Source of the DNA: Lentisphaeria bacterium
Lineage (GTDB): Bacteria > Verrucomicrobiota > Lentisphaeria > Oligosphaerales > Oligosphaeraceae
Assembly (NCBI GenBank): GCA_016288215.1
Contig: JAEEYQ010000026.1
Span: 1 to 64,000, forward strand
Length of the DNA stretch: 64,000 nt
Reading direction: 5' to 3'
The position numbers were made by a program, and so were the translations under genes. The notes below the pieces were generated by a model, which worked only from the letters and a program-made list of their open reading frames with translations, made no database searches and had not been told where the DNA came from. Positions 47,939-58,500 of the stretch are shown here, piece after piece; the stretch's first letter is position 1; the number at the start of each line of letters is the position of its first letter.

Positions 47939-50416
47939 GTGATCAACTGCATTCATGTCCATGGAGCCAAAGTCCACAATCTGAAGAACATCGATGTGGA
48001 CATCCCGCTGAATCAGATTGTGGGAATCGCCGGCGTATCCGGCTCTGGCAAGTCCTCCCTTGCCCTTGGGGTGCTTTATGCGGAAGGCTCCCGCCGCTAT
48101 CTGGAGGCCCTTTCCACCTACACGCGCCGCCGCATGACCCAGGCGGCAAAGGCGCAAGTGGATGAAGTTCTGCATGTTCCGGCATCCCTCGCGCTTCATC
48201 AGCGACCTGCGGTCCCCGGCATCCGCAGCACCTTCGGCACAGGCACGGAACTGCTGAACAGCCTGCGGCTGATGTATTCGCGGCTGGCGTGCCATGTGTG
48301 CCCCAACGGCCACCTGCAGTCCCCCAGTCTGGCGGTGGCGGCGGAGCAGCCGTTGACTTGTCCGAAATGCGGTGAGATTTTCTATGCACCTGGCGCGGAG
48401 GAACTTGCGTTCAACAGCCAAGGCGCCTGTCGTACCTGTGACGGCACCGGAACCGTGCGAAAGGTCAATCGGGCCGCGCTGATTCCAGATCCGACGCTCA
48501 CCATCGAGCAGGGTGCCGTCGCCCCCTGGAACTCCCTCATGTGGTCTCTGATGGTGGATGTGTGCCGCGCCATGGGCGTCCGCACCGATGTGCCATTCAT
48601 GGAACTGACGGCGGAGGAGAAGGCCATCGTCATCGACGGGCCGGCGGTCAAGAAGCACATCCTGTATCGGCCGAAGAATGGCGAAACGCCCTGCGAGCTG
48701 GATTTCACCTACTACAGCGCGGTGCATACGGTGGAGAACGCGCTGGCCAAAGTCAAAGACGAAAGCGGCATGAAGCGGGTCGAGAAGTTCCTGAAGCAGG
48801 AGGACTGTCCCGACTGCGGTGGCTCCCGCCTTTCCCCCAAGGCGCGGGCACCGAAACTGCGGGGCATCTCGTTGGATCAGGCCTGCAAAATGCCGCTCTC
48901 CGCGCTGATGACATGGGTGTCCGAGGTGCCCGCCTCCCTGCCGGAGGCCATGCGCCCCATGGCCGAAAGCATTGTCGAGTCCTTCCAAACCGTGGCGCGG
49001 CGGCTGATGGATTTGGGGTTGGGCTACCTGAGCCTGGACCGCGCCGCCGCCACCCTCTCCACCGGTGAACGGCAGCGCATGCAGCTGGCCCGCGCCGTGC
49101 GCAATCGCACCACCGGCGTTCTCTATGTGCTTGATGAACCGTCTATTGGCCTGCATCCCGTCAACCTCGTCGGCCTGACCGACGTGATGAAGGATCTGGT
49201 TCAAGACGGCAATTCCGTCGTGCTGGTGGACCACGACACCCAAGTCCTCGCCGCCGCGGACTGGATTGTGGAGATGGGGCCCAAGGCCGGAGCCGATGGC
49301 GGCCGCGTCATCGCCCAGGGGCCGTTGGCGGACATTCAGCAGAACCCCGTCTCTCAAATCGGCCCCTTCCTCAACGGCAGCGAAAAATCACGGATAAGGC
49401 AGGAAATTCCTGGCAATGAGATATTTGCATTAGGAGACATCCGTCTTGTCACCACCGCCATCCATACCGTGAAGCCTCTGGACATCCATATTCCGAAAGG
49501 CCGCCTCACCGTGGTCACCGGCGTGTCCGGCTCCGGCAAGACCACGTTGGTTCTGGAAAGTCTGGTCCCCGGTTTGGAGGCCGCCATCGCAAAGGCCGCC
49601 CTGCCCGCCCACGTGGTCAGCGTCGAAGCCGGCGGCATCCGCCAAGTCAAGCTTATCGACGCCTCGCCCATCGGCATCAATGTCCGCTCCACCGTCGCCA
49701 CTTACGCAGATGTGCACGACGAGCTCCGAAAAGTCTTCGCGCGGACGCCTGACGCCAAGCGGCTGGGCCTGAAAGCCGGAGACTTCTCCTACAACACAGG
49801 CAAGCTGCGCTGCCCCGTCTGCGACGGCACAGGCGAGATCAGCCTGGATGTCCAGTTCCTTCCAGATGTGGACATCCCCTGCACCGCCTGTCGCGGCTCC
49901 CGCTACGCCAAAGACGCCTCGTTGGTTCGTTTCACCGCCAAATCGGGGGAAAGCCGCTCCCTGCCGGAACTGATGGACATGGATGTGAACCGGGCTCTGG
50001 AATTCTGCAAGGATCTCCGCATGGTGAATCAGCGACTTAAGACTCTGCAGCAGTTGGGGTTAGGATATCTGACCCTGGGCGAGGAGACCCCCAACCTCTC
50101 CGGCGGCGAGGCCCAGCGGCTCAAACTTTCCGAAGAGATGGACAGGGGCCAGGCCGACGCCCTTTTCGTCTTCGATGAGCCCACCATCGGGCTCCATCCC
50201 CTGGATGTCCAGTCGTTGCTCTCTGTCTTTCAAGGACTTGTGGACAATGGTGCCACAGTGGTAGTCATTGAGCATGATTTGGATGTGATTCGCAACGCGG
50301 ACTACATCATCGACATGGGCCCCGGCGGCGGCGATGAAGGCGGCCGTGTGGTGGCCACTGGCACGCCGCAGGCCGTAAAGTCCTGCAAGGCAAGCGTTAC
50401 AGGGCGTTTCCTCTGA
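47939..50416 (+). CDS. class II UvrA-like ABC ATPase (lacks the UvrB-binding domain)
   Basis: 825 residues with two ABC modules: Walker A1 GVSGSGKSS (32-40), signature LSTGERQRMQLA in place of LSGGE, Walker B LYVLDEPSIGLHP, then Walker A2 GVSGSGKTT (about 528-536), LSGGEAQRLKL and LFVFDEPTIGLHP. Zinc-cysteine pairs (CPKCGE, CRTCDG, CPDCGG, CPVCDG, CTACRG) are kept. The segment between LMYSRLACHVCPNGH and CPKCGE is only about 25 residues, where E. coli UvrA has the roughly 120-residue UvrB-interaction domain, so this is a UvrA2/DrrC-type paralogue. Such proteins assist DNA-damage tolerance or resistance to DNA-binding drugs, not classical excision. Starts at GTG with AAGG upstream. Confidence 0.9.
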   Translation: MINCIHVHGAKVHNLKNIDVDIPLNQIVGIAGVSGSGKSSLALGVLYAEGSRRYLEALSTYTRRRMTQAAKAQVDEVLHVPASLALHQRPAVPGIRSTFGTGTELLNSLRLMYSRLACHVCPNGHLQSPSLAVAAEQPLTCPKCGEIFYAPGAEELAFNSQGACRTCDGTGTVRKVNRAALIPDPTLTIEQGAVAPWNSLMWSLMVDVCRAMGVRTDVPFMELTAEEKAIVIDGPAVKKHILYRPKNGETPCELDFTYYSAVHTVENALAKVKDESGMKRVEKFLKQEDCPDCGGSRLSPKARAPKLRGISLDQACKMPLSALMTWVSEVPASLPEAMRPMAESIVESFQTVARRLMDLGLGYLSLDRAAATLSTGERQRMQLARAVRNRTTGVLYVLDEPSIGLHPVNLVGLTDVMKDLVQDGNSVVLVDHDTQVLAAADWIVEMGPKAGADGGRVIAQGPLADIQQNPVSQIGPFLNGSEKSRIRQEIPGNEIFALGDIRLVTTAIHTVKPLDIHIPKGRLTVVTGVSGSGKTTLVLESLVPGLEAAIAKAALPAHVVSVEAGGIRQVKLIDASPIGINVRSTVATYADVHDELRKVFARTPDAKRLGLKAGDFSYNTGKLRCPVCDGTGEISLDVQFLPDVDIPCTACRGSRYAKDASLVRFTAKSGESRSLPELMDMDVNRALEFCKDLRMVNQRLKTLQQLGLGYLTLGEETPNLSGGEAQRLKLSEEMDRGQADALFVFDEPTIGLHPLDVQSLLSVFQGLVDNGATVVVIEHDLDVIRNADYIIDMGPGGGDEGGRVVATGTPQAVKSCKASVTGRFL

Positions 50417-50456
50417 TTCATGAAAACATGACATTGCAACGAAAGGAGAGAAGCCA

Positions 50457-51062
50457 ATGCCGTGGTATGGATGGGTTTCCATTGGAGCATCCGTGTGCGT
50501 GGGAGTGCATGGGCTATGGCAGGGGAACTGGGGCAACTGGCCCTTGATTCTGGCGTTGTTGGCGGCGGCATGCGGAGACTACTTTTTGGCCAACCACGCT
50601 GGCCGCCAGTCATGGTATCTGGCTGGCATCACGGCATTTGCGTTGACCCACATACTATTTGCCATACAGACCTATCATCATGGATGCATGCATTGGAATA
50701 CAATAATGATAACATTTGCATGCACCTTTGTAATGATCATGGCATGGCCCTGGCTGCCTGCCCTGGCCAAAGTCCCTCTGCCCCTCAAAATCGGCGGCGT
50801 GCTCTATCTGCTCATCTCCTGTCTGGATTTGGGCTTCGCAGCCGGACGTCGCCCCATGGACGTCGCCGCCGGATTAGGCCTGGCCGGCGTCGCCTTGTTG
50901 GTCGTCTCCGATCTCATGCTGGTGGCGTGGCAGTTCCTTAAGTGTGCTTGGACGAGAAACTTATGCATCCCCCTCTACGCCCTCTCCCTCTTGGTCATGG
51001 CCTCCAGCGGCCCCTTCAATATCCACAAAACACAGAAAAGTCAGTCCACAGTATACAAATGA
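50457..51062 (+). CDS. YhhN-family membrane protein
   Basis: 201 residues with seven or eight hydrophobic helices. The family opening (LALLAAACGDYFLA), GAITAFALTHILFA-like second block (GITAFALTHILF) and late VSDLMLVAW match YhhN/TMEM86 (lysoplasmalogenase) proteins with conserved Asp in CGDYF and SDLM. Vertebrate members cleave the vinyl-ether bond of lysoplasmalogens; anaerobic bacteria do make plasmalogens, so the activity is plausible but untested here. AAGGAG supports the ATG. The C-terminal ten residues (KTQKSQSTVYK) read into intergenic repeat sequence. Confidence 0.8.
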   Translation: MPWYGWVSIGASVCVGVHGLWQGNWGNWPLILALLAAACGDYFLANHAGRQSWYLAGITAFALTHILFAIQTYHHGCMHWNTIMITFACTFVMIMAWPWLPALAKVPLPLKIGGVLYLLISCLDLGFAAGRRPMDVAAGLGLAGVALLVVSDLMLVAWQFLKCAWTRNLCIPLYALSLLVMASSGPFNIHKTQKSQSTVYK

Positions 51063-51081
51063 CTTATATAAAAAGAACCGC

Positions 51082-51192
51082 CGGAAGCCGCGTCAGCGGG
51101 TTCCGGCTTCTGTTTATTCCGTGTATTCTGTGGACTCTGTATTCTGTTTATTCTGTGGCTTCTGTGGACTCCAATTATCTTCTGTGGACTCT
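51082..51192. repeat. hairpin plus expanded nonamer array between convergent genes
   Basis: GCCGGAA...TTCCGGC hairpin (about 51083-51107) with inner CCGC-GTCA-GCGG, then TATTCYGTK-type nonamers in tandem to 51192: TATTCCGTG, TATTCTGTG, TATTCTGTT, TATTCTGTG and derivatives with GACTC. This is the longest copy of the family and abuts the stop of the minus-strand gene at 51194. Confidence 0.75.
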
Positions 51193-51193
51193 G

Positions 51194-52369
51194 TCATAAA
51201 ATGACGCCGCCGCTGCCGCGGAAGCGATGTCCCTCCAAGATTGCCTTTTTTGTATTGCGTTGAAGGGACGTGCGTTGCGGAACCTGATCCAAGGGCAGAG
51301 CTGGATCGCCGAAGACTCGCTCCCGCGTCTGCCGGTCATTGCCATTCACGCAGGGGAACAGCTGGAACAGGGACTGGAAGCGGAGGATATTGGCGCCAGC
51401 GGGCAGCACGCAGTCCAAGGAGGGATCCAACAGCCATGACGTGCAGAGGAACGCCTTGAAGTCGAAGGCGGGAAAATAGCGGCGGAAGAAGCGCCGCGCC
51501 TTCTGAATGGCCTCTTGGCAACGGTCGTGGTCAAGAGGCGCCAATGCGGGAATGTGGACATGGATGGCGGCGTCCCCCGGCTTGCAGGCCAGCTCCCATT
51601 CCTCCAACGACAGCGTGGTCTTCTGAAGGGAAAGGCGCCCCGTTGGGGTCGCCGCATAGCCCGTCACCTGTTGGGCGGATTCCTCAAACGTTGTCATAAC
51701 GACTTGCGATTCATCAGGTTGACAGAAGAAGCCCGCCGCTTGGAGGGACAACCCCTCGGCCGCCATCACCGCCGTTTGACCAGTCTCACGATGGCGATAG
51801 ACGCGGAAGGGAACCGTGAAGCTGCCAAATTCGAATTCGAGCCGCCCAAGTCGGAACAGATTGGGCACCATGGGCATGCGAATCCATTCCCGGAAGCAGC
51901 CCCACTGGCCTGTATGGTCGTAATAGTCTTGTGTCCAGACATCTACAACGGTCATGGACTCCTGCAAGATGTTGAGGGGAATAGCCCGCTCCTGATAGAA
52001 GGCGTGGATGAAGGGATAGCGGGCCAACGCGATGAAGGCAGGGAAGAAACGGCATCCGTCGGGCTCAATGCTCCAAGGGACAGAGACTTGCCGAAACTCC
52101 GACGGCGCCACGTCCAGCAGCCAATGGCAATGCCATGCGAGACGGGACAGGGCGTCGTCTTGCCGAATTTGAGCCGCGCAGGCCAGGAATGGCTTTTGTG
52201 CAGGGGCGCGAAGTCCCGTTAGCTCAATCATTTGCCGAAGATATGCCTCCTGAAGGAAATAGACGCCCTCTTCAGGATAGCTTGCTTGGGAAAACGTCCA
52301 TGTGGAGGCAAGTCGCTCCGCAATGGCGGGCTCCAGATCAAAGGAAACAAAGGGAGGAATGGGATTCAT
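51194..52369 (-). CDS. acyltransferase-domain (GNAT-like) protein
   Basis: 391 residues. The C-terminal half matches the GNAT-like C-terminal domain (PF18164-type) by its sequence AIHVHIPALAPLDHDRCQEA, then RRYFPAFDFKAFLCTSWLLDPSL and ANILRFQSLF; the N-terminal half fits the paired N-acyltransferase N-domain. Members are found in Firmicutes and PVC bacteria; no substrate is known. There is no ribosome-binding site and the upstream 60 bases are extremely AT-rich. The gene is convergent with the YhhN-like gene across a nonamer array. Family placement is from memory of motifs. Confidence 0.7.
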   Translation of the reverse strand: MNPIPPFVSFDLEPAIAERLASTWTFSQASYPEEGVYFLQEAYLRQMIELTGLRAPAQKPFLACAAQIRQDDALSRLAWHCHWLLDVAPSEFRQVSVPWSIEPDGCRFFPAFIALARYPFIHAFYQERAIPLNILQESMTVVDVWTQDYYDHTGQWGCFREWIRMPMVPNLFRLGRLEFEFGSFTVPFRVYRHRETGQTAVMAAEGLSLQAAGFFCQPDESQVVMTTFEESAQQVTGYAATPTGRLSLQKTTLSLEEWELACKPGDAAIHVHIPALAPLDHDRCQEAIQKARRFFRRYFPAFDFKAFLCTSWLLDPSLDCVLPAGANILRFQSLFQLFPCVNGNDRQTRERVFGDPALPLDQVPQRTSLQRNTKKAILEGHRFRGSGGVIL

Positions 52370-52470
52370 GGCGGAACCGATGATTAATTATATATTATTT
52401 ATAATCAGCATGTTACAACATTTTCGCCGATTCATGGTCCATTCCGGGAAATGGTCCATGCAAAGACAGG

Positions 52471-53655
52471 TCATCGATCATAAGCCATCTTGAAGATGTC
52501 AAGAATCTCATCGTAGCCGAGAGGCATGTCGCCAAGCAGCGTGCGGGTCTTGTTTCTGGAGCAGCCCAACGCCATGGGCTCAAGATCCTCCGCCTTCACG
52601 CCGAACGGACGCAGCCCGATGGGCATTCCGATTTTGGCATAATAAGCCTCCTGCATGTCAATCGCCTTTTCGATTGTGTCTTCAGGATGATCGAAACTGA
52701 TGTCCACATTCCATACTCGCGATGCATATTGCAGCCATCGCATGACATTCGCCTTGTAGACATAGCGCGCCCAGCTGCACCAAAGCGCCGCGAGTCCTGC
52801 GCCATGCGCCACGGCGGGATACAACCCCGACACCTCATGCTCCAGCTGATGCACCACCAGTTGCGTGTCTCTGCCGCATTGCGTCAAGCCGTTGTGGGCG
52901 AGGGACGAAGCCCACATGATGTTTGCTCGCGCCGCATAGTCGCATGGATTCTTCAGGCAGTCCAAACCCGTCTGGAAGACGGTCTTGACGAGACCTTCCG
53001 CCAACACATCCGTTAGTGGGGTGTCATTGCCTGGGCAGAAATAGCGCTCGATGGTATGCATGGTGATGTCGACGATGCCGCAGGCGGTCTGATAGGGATT
53101 CACGGTGAAGGTGAGCTCCGGATTCTCAATGGCGAAATCCATTCTGTTGCAAGAACATCCGTATCCGCGCTTCTCTTTGGTCTCCATGTTGGTGATGACG
53201 CAGGAATTGGACATTTCGGACCCCGCCGCCGCCAACGTGAGAATGGCTCCCTTTTTCAAGGTGCGCTTCGGCGTCGCCTTGCCAAGGGAGAAGTCCCATA
53301 CGTCCACGTCAGGATTGGCGACGCCATTGGCGATGTCCTTTGACGAATCCAGCACGGAGCCCCCGCCGACAGCCAACACAAAGTCAACGCCCTCCCGTTT
53401 GCACAGCTCAATGCCTTTGCGCACCATGCCAAGTTCGGGATTTGCCACGACACCGCCGAGTTCCGCAAATGCAATGCCTTCAGCCGCAAGGCATCCGCGC
53501 ACCCGGTCCAGAAGGCCGCTGGCCTGCGCGGATTTGCCTCCATAATGGAGCAGCACCTTCTTCGGATTGTACTCCTTGATGATCTTTCCGACCCTAAGTT
53601 CCTCGCCCTTGCCGAAATAGACCTTTGTCGGCGTCTCATAGATAAAGTTTTTCAT
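52471..53655 (-). CDS. iron-containing alcohol dehydrogenase (BDH/YqhD-like)
   Basis: 394 residues, NAD(P)H-dependent group III dehydrogenase of the butanol dehydrogenase type, reducing aldehydes in fermentation or detoxification. The nucleotide-binding motif VLAVGGGSVLDSSK is near residues 92-105; the metal ligands Asp and three His lie in GIVDITMHTIE, VVHQLEHEVSG and PAVAHGAGLAAL. The C-terminal MPIGLRPFGV segment is typical. GGAG 6 bases upstream supports the ATG at 53655 rather than 53667 or an upstream extension. It is alone, preceded by a long gene-free stretch. Confidence 0.92.
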   Translation of the reverse strand: MKNFIYETPTKVYFGKGEELRVGKIIKEYNPKKVLLHYGGKSAQASGLLDRVRGCLAAEGIAFAELGGVVANPELGMVRKGIELCKREGVDFVLAVGGGSVLDSSKDIANGVANPDVDVWDFSLGKATPKRTLKKGAILTLAAAGSEMSNSCVITNMETKEKRGYGCSCNRMDFAIENPELTFTVNPYQTACGIVDITMHTIERYFCPGNDTPLTDVLAEGLVKTVFQTGLDCLKNPCDYAARANIMWASSLAHNGLTQCGRDTQLVVHQLEHEVSGLYPAVAHGAGLAALWCSWARYVYKANVMRWLQYASRVWNVDISFDHPEDTIEKAIDMQEAYYAKIGMPIGLRPFGVKAEDLEPMALGCSRNKTRTLLGDMPLGYDEILDIFKMAYDR

Positions 53656-54299
53656 CTTGTTCTCCATCGATTGGTCATGGCGTAATATCCTCTGGCTCAA
53701 TGCGCAAGCAAAACTTCCGCTGCGGGGCATGAATCAGAAGAAGATGCCATCACGTGTTTTCAGGCCAGCGGGACTCCCTGAAATTGACAATCATGAAAGC
53801 ATCCTACACACTATATATGGTTTGTGCATCTTTACAAATGACCTTGACCCTATTTTGAGAGAACGGAATGAGCAAGAAAGCCCTGAATCACATAGGAAAG
53901 TGAACGAATTGCAATATTTGGAACAATGACAATACCATCTGCGCAAAAATGACCTATTGGATTTCATGTTCTATACCTACCTCTTGTGTGAACACATGGT
54001 GATCTGTAATTTGATGTCCTGCGAGTGGCGGCAAGCGGTTGTGCGGTTATCTTAAGAGATAGGCTCGGGCTCTGTCACGGTGGCGTCTATGGCAATTTCC
54101 ATTCCGCCACTGAACAGCGGTAATTTTCCATTAATAGATTGATTTATTGAACGGCAGGTGAAAGATTTCGGCGGTTTGCAACGAAGAATCGTAACGACAT
54201 CACGCCATTTCAAAGGCGACGCAAGCGAGTTATTCCAACTGACTACCGCAGCGCCGACCTTTGAAACCACCCCCTAACAACAACACAAAAGAACAAACC
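53656..54299. other. 644-bp region without a recognisable gene
   Basis: Composition is more AT-rich and less codon-structured than neighbours. Two short open frames (53657-53929 plus strand, 54052-54270 minus strand) have no recognisable similarity, no ribosome-binding site and unlikely composition. A short AT-rich stretch with CTATATATGGT (53806-53816) may hold the alcohol dehydrogenase promoter. No terminator or repeat family stands out. Confidence 0.5.
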
Positions 54300-55553
54300 A
54301 TGCTATTTCTGCACACGTCTGACTGGCATTTGGGCTGCGAGATGGAGGGACGTTCCCGCCATGAGGAAGCCGAGGCGCTTTTGAACCACATGATCGCATG
54401 CGTCAAGAAGTACAATGTCCATACGCTACTGGTGGCGGGGGACATCTTTGACTCGCATACCCCCTCGAATCATTCCACGAAACAGTACTACGATTTTCTA
54501 CGGCGGCTGAAGGCGGAGACGTCGATTGAGAACGTCGTCATCATTGCGGGCAATCACGACTCTCCGACCTATTTGGAGGCGCCAACGTCCATATTGGAGT
54601 TGTTGAATGTCCACGTAATCGGTCGTGTAGAGGAAGACCATCTTGAGCGGGAAGTGATACCGCTGAAGGAAAACGGAGAGATTCGGGCTGTTGTCTGCGC
54701 AGTGCCCTATCTGGTCAGTCCGGGCTCGTCCCAAAAGAGCCCCGAAGAGCAGAACACTGCCTACGAGAACTATGTGGTGGAACACTATACAAAAGTCGTT
54801 GAGCTTGCGAAAACCAAATACCCCGCGCTTCCCATCGTGGCGATGGGCCATTTTTTCGCCGTCGGGGGGCGTGTGTCGGACGATACGACGTCGCGGGGAA
54901 CTCTCCACAGCATCCACATGGAGAAGTTGCCTTTGGATAAAATCAGTTATTTTGCGCTTGGGCATCTCCATCAGCCGCAAAAGGTTAGCAATCTGGAGAA
55001 GGTGCGCTATTCCGGCTCCCTGATGAAAATGAGCTTTGCGGAGGTCAAAAAGGGACGCGAGTTCGTGCTGTGGGATTCCGAGAAGCCAGAGGAGGTTCAG
55101 TGCCTGCCCATCCCGCCAGAAGAGGTGCCAGAGCAGTGCGAAATGTCCATCTTGGAGGGCACAGTCAACGAGTTGGAGACAGGATTGCTTGAGCTTGACA
55201 GACAGCGGCCAAAGGACGCCACGAAAAGGCTGTGGGTGTCGGTGCAGAACACCGGCCTCTTCTATCCCGACTTGAAGAACCACCTGACCATGCTTCTCGA
55301 AGAGGACAGCAGTCTGGACATTGTCTTCTGCAAAAACCGGCTCCCTAATCCAAACGTGCAAATCCCCACGCAAGGCAAGGTTCTGACCGAAATGACTCCC
55401 GAGAGCCTCTTCAAGGAGTTTTTGGACCATGCGGCGCAGCCGTCGACGGAGGGCGGCGAACCGCTGATTCCCCAGGAGGAAAAGGACTGGTATGTGGCGA
55501 GATTCCGCGAAGCGCTTGAGGCAAGCGAAACGGAAGACGTGAACAAAGCCTGA
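54300..55553 (+). CDS. sbcD: exonuclease subunit SbcD (Mre11-like)
   Basis: 417 residues of the calcineurin-like metallophosphoesterase family, the nuclease of the SbcCD (Mre11-Rad50-like) complex that cuts DNA hairpins and protein-blocked ends. Motifs in order: HTSDWHLG (4-11), AGDIFDSHTPS, VIIAGNHDSP, MGHFFAVG and ALGHLHQPQKV, supplying the two-metal site. The C-terminal half has the capping and SbcC-binding regions. The ATG at 54300 is chosen because residues from it match the family N terminus exactly; upstream context is weak (AAAGAAC). sbcC follows after 15 bases. Confidence 0.95.
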   Translation: MLFLHTSDWHLGCEMEGRSRHEEAEALLNHMIACVKKYNVHTLLVAGDIFDSHTPSNHSTKQYYDFLRRLKAETSIENVVIIAGNHDSPTYLEAPTSILELLNVHVIGRVEEDHLEREVIPLKENGEIRAVVCAVPYLVSPGSSQKSPEEQNTAYENYVVEHYTKVVELAKTKYPALPIVAMGHFFAVGGRVSDDTTSRGTLHSIHMEKLPLDKISYFALGHLHQPQKVSNLEKVRYSGSLMKMSFAEVKKGREFVLWDSEKPEEVQCLPIPPEEVPEQCEMSILEGTVNELETGLLELDRQRPKDATKRLWVSVQNTGLFYPDLKNHLTMLLEEDSSLDIVFCKNRLPNPNVQIPTQGKVLTEMTPESLFKEFLDHAAQPSTEGGEPLIPQEEKDWYVARFREALEASETEDVNKA

Positions 55554-55568
55554 GAAGGGGGGAAGTCC

Positions 55569-58500
55569 ATGAAAATCAAGAAGTTGACGATACAGAACAT
55601 CAACTCCATCTACGGAAAATGGGAGATTAACTTCCAAAATCCGGAATATCTTGACAATCCGCTATTTGCTATCATCGGAAAGACCGGCAGCGGCAAAACG
55701 ACAATTTTGGACGCCATCTCCTTCGCCCTCTATGACCAGACTGACCGCATGGAAAACATGCGCGCCGCCATTGCCAGCAGGGGAACGACGGAATGCATGG
55801 CGGAGCTGAATTTCGAGATCAATGGCGTCGACTACACCGCCTATTCCGCATTGAAGGCGAAAACCAAGAGTGAAAACAAAGGGAAATTCGACAACGACTT
55901 AGGCAAAAACAGCTGGATTCAATGGGAGGAGAACGGACCTCAGAAAAGGGAGGGCACCACAGCAAAGAAGGCCAAGGTCATTGAGTTGCTCGGACTGGAC
56001 TTCAAGAAGTTCCGTCAGGTCATTTTGCTGGCCCAGGGGAAATTCAATGCCTTCCTTAAGGCGGATACGGAGGAGCGCTCCGCCATTTTGGAGAATATCA
56101 CAGGGACACAGATTTACTCCAATATCGGCAAGCAGATAAAGGGCATGTATGATGAATTCACAAACCGACTGGAAAACCTGAAACTGCGGCAGGAAGGGAT
56201 TTCCATACTTTCAGAAGAGGCGGTTCAAGAGAAAAATGACCGACTGAAGGCCATTCAAGACGAAGAGGAGAAAAACAGCGGCAGACTCAAGGCCGTGGAG
56301 GCGCTTCTGAAGACTGTGGAAGCCAAGGACAAATGCGAGGCGACTCTGAAAGGCAAAGAAAAGGAAGACGAGGACCTTACGGCGGAAGAAACGGCTTTTG
56401 AGCAGGAAAAGCCGCGTCTGGAGGCGGCGCGGGTCGCCGAGAAGATTGTCCCTGCGTTTGAAGAGCATAAAAAATGTGCGGAAGAGCAGGAACGTGACAA
56501 AAGCTCCTTTGAGAAGACAAACGGCGAACTCCCCCAATTGCAGACGGAGGCGAATAATGCCGCGAAAGCGAGTCAAGAGGCGGAAGAACAGTTTCTGCTG
56601 GCAAAGGGAACTCAGGAGAGCCGCGAGATCGAACTCAAGGCAATCGATGACCTGGACCGCGAGATTGAGCAGAAAAGAAAGGACTTTGCCGCCTCCAAAA
56701 AGACATGTCTCACCCTTTCCACTCACATAAAGGACAGCGAAGCGCAGCGTGCCGAACTGGCCAAGAGCCTAAAGGAGCTTGATGATTCCAAGTCATTGGC
56801 GGAAAGGTATTTGCAGGAACATGCACAGGACCAGGACCTGGAGAACAAAATCGAGGGGTGGAAAGTTACGCTCACGTCGTTGAAGAAGGACGGGAAGGAG
56901 TTGACCAACCTCCATGAGCAGGAAAAGCTTGCAATAACGGCACTTACGGAAGCTGAAAAAGCAGTGACGGACGACTCGAAGGCCATCGAAAAGACGCGGG
57001 AGAAAGAGGCCGAGAAGACGACGGCATTGCAGCACGCAAGCGATGAGCTGAAGTCGCTCATGGGCGGAAAGACTCTTGAAGAACTGGAGGAAGACTGCAA
57101 CGAACAGCAGAAGGTGGTTTCTTTGCTGCAGGCCCTGAATCCGAAAGAAGTGTTAGGCACGTTCCATGAAGGGGACAAATGCCCCGTCTGCGGTTCCACG
57201 CACCATCCCTATCGAGAGCTGCCCTCCGATGAGATGCCTGACTTGATCAAGGCGCAAAAGAAGTTGGAAACCATTAAGGGGCAATATGATAAAGCAAAAG
57301 TGACCGCCCGAGGCGTCGAAAATGCGACTCATGCCTTGGAAAAGATCCAAATGGAGCTGAAGAGCAGTCTTGCACAATTGGAACTGAAGCGCAAAACGGC
57401 GGAAGACAAGCGCAGACAATTGGAGGAAACGCAAAAGACGTTGGCGGAACGGCAAAGCCGTTACGACGACGCCGAGACCGCCCTTCACGGAGACATGAAG
57501 CAATTCGGATTCGATTTGGGGAAGAATTTGGCGCTTCCCAAGGAAATCCAGTCGCGCATGACGGAATACATGACCCAAAAGGCTCTGGTTGAAGGCTTTG
57601 AGAGGCAGCGTGCAGCACACCTTCAGAAGGTGGCGGCCCTTGACGGCGAGCTGGGCGTCAATCGCCAAAATCTTTCCGCGGAACAGACAAACAAGGAGAA
57701 TTTGCAGAAGGAAATAGATGCCAAGACGATAAACCGCAAAGAAAAATACGGCGAACACAAAACATCAGACGAACGGAAGGCTCTTCAAAAGGCGACGGAC
57801 ACCGCGAACGAAGCCAAAATGCAAACAGCAAAACAGGCGGCTTCCTCCAAGACAAACGTGGAAAACGCCCAAAAAGCATGCGAACAATTGCAAACGGCCA
57901 TGGAGGCCCGAAAGCCCGTGTTGGAGGAGAAGCAGGAGCTTTTGGCTAACGCCTTGACGGACAACGAGATGAGCATGGAGGCATTCCTTGCAAGCCGCCT
58001 TCCCCAAGAGGAATTTGGAAAGCTGACAGCCCTGGAGACCTCTCTGAAGACGCGCCGTGAAACGCTGACCAAGGAACTCGTGCGGCTCAAAACAGAATTT
58101 GAGACGCATAAGGCGAAGTTGTCAGAGGATTTTGATGTGCAGGCCACCCAAACGGAAAAAAGCGAATTGGAGGCGAAAGGGAAGCAACTTGCGGAAGAGC
58201 GAGGTGGCATCAACCAGCAGCTTTTGACCAATGAAGACAATCTGAAGAAGATGGGGGATTTGCTGAAGGAAATCGCTGCCGCCCAAAAGCTTGAACCCCT
58301 TTGGAAGAATTTGAATTCATGGCTCGGCGGCACAAATGGCAGGGCTTTCAAGATGATGGCGCAGAAATACACCTTTGACAACCTGCTCGTCAAGGCCAAT
58401 GAACAGCTCCGCACGATGCTTGGCGGACGCTATCAGATGTGCTCCCATCAGGAATCCGACAACCTGGAGATTGACGTGATCGACAACCAGCTTGGCGGAG

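Noticed and set aside
47729-49357. 542-codon minus-strand open frame opposite the UvrA-like gene
   Set aside because: Antisense shadow of conserved ABC motifs.
53657-54270. Two small open frames (53657-53929 plus, 54052-54270 minus)
   Set aside because: No ribosome-binding site, no recognisable motif, unusual composition; the plus frame runs out of the alcohol dehydrogenase start region. Possibly decayed sequence but I cannot support a gene.
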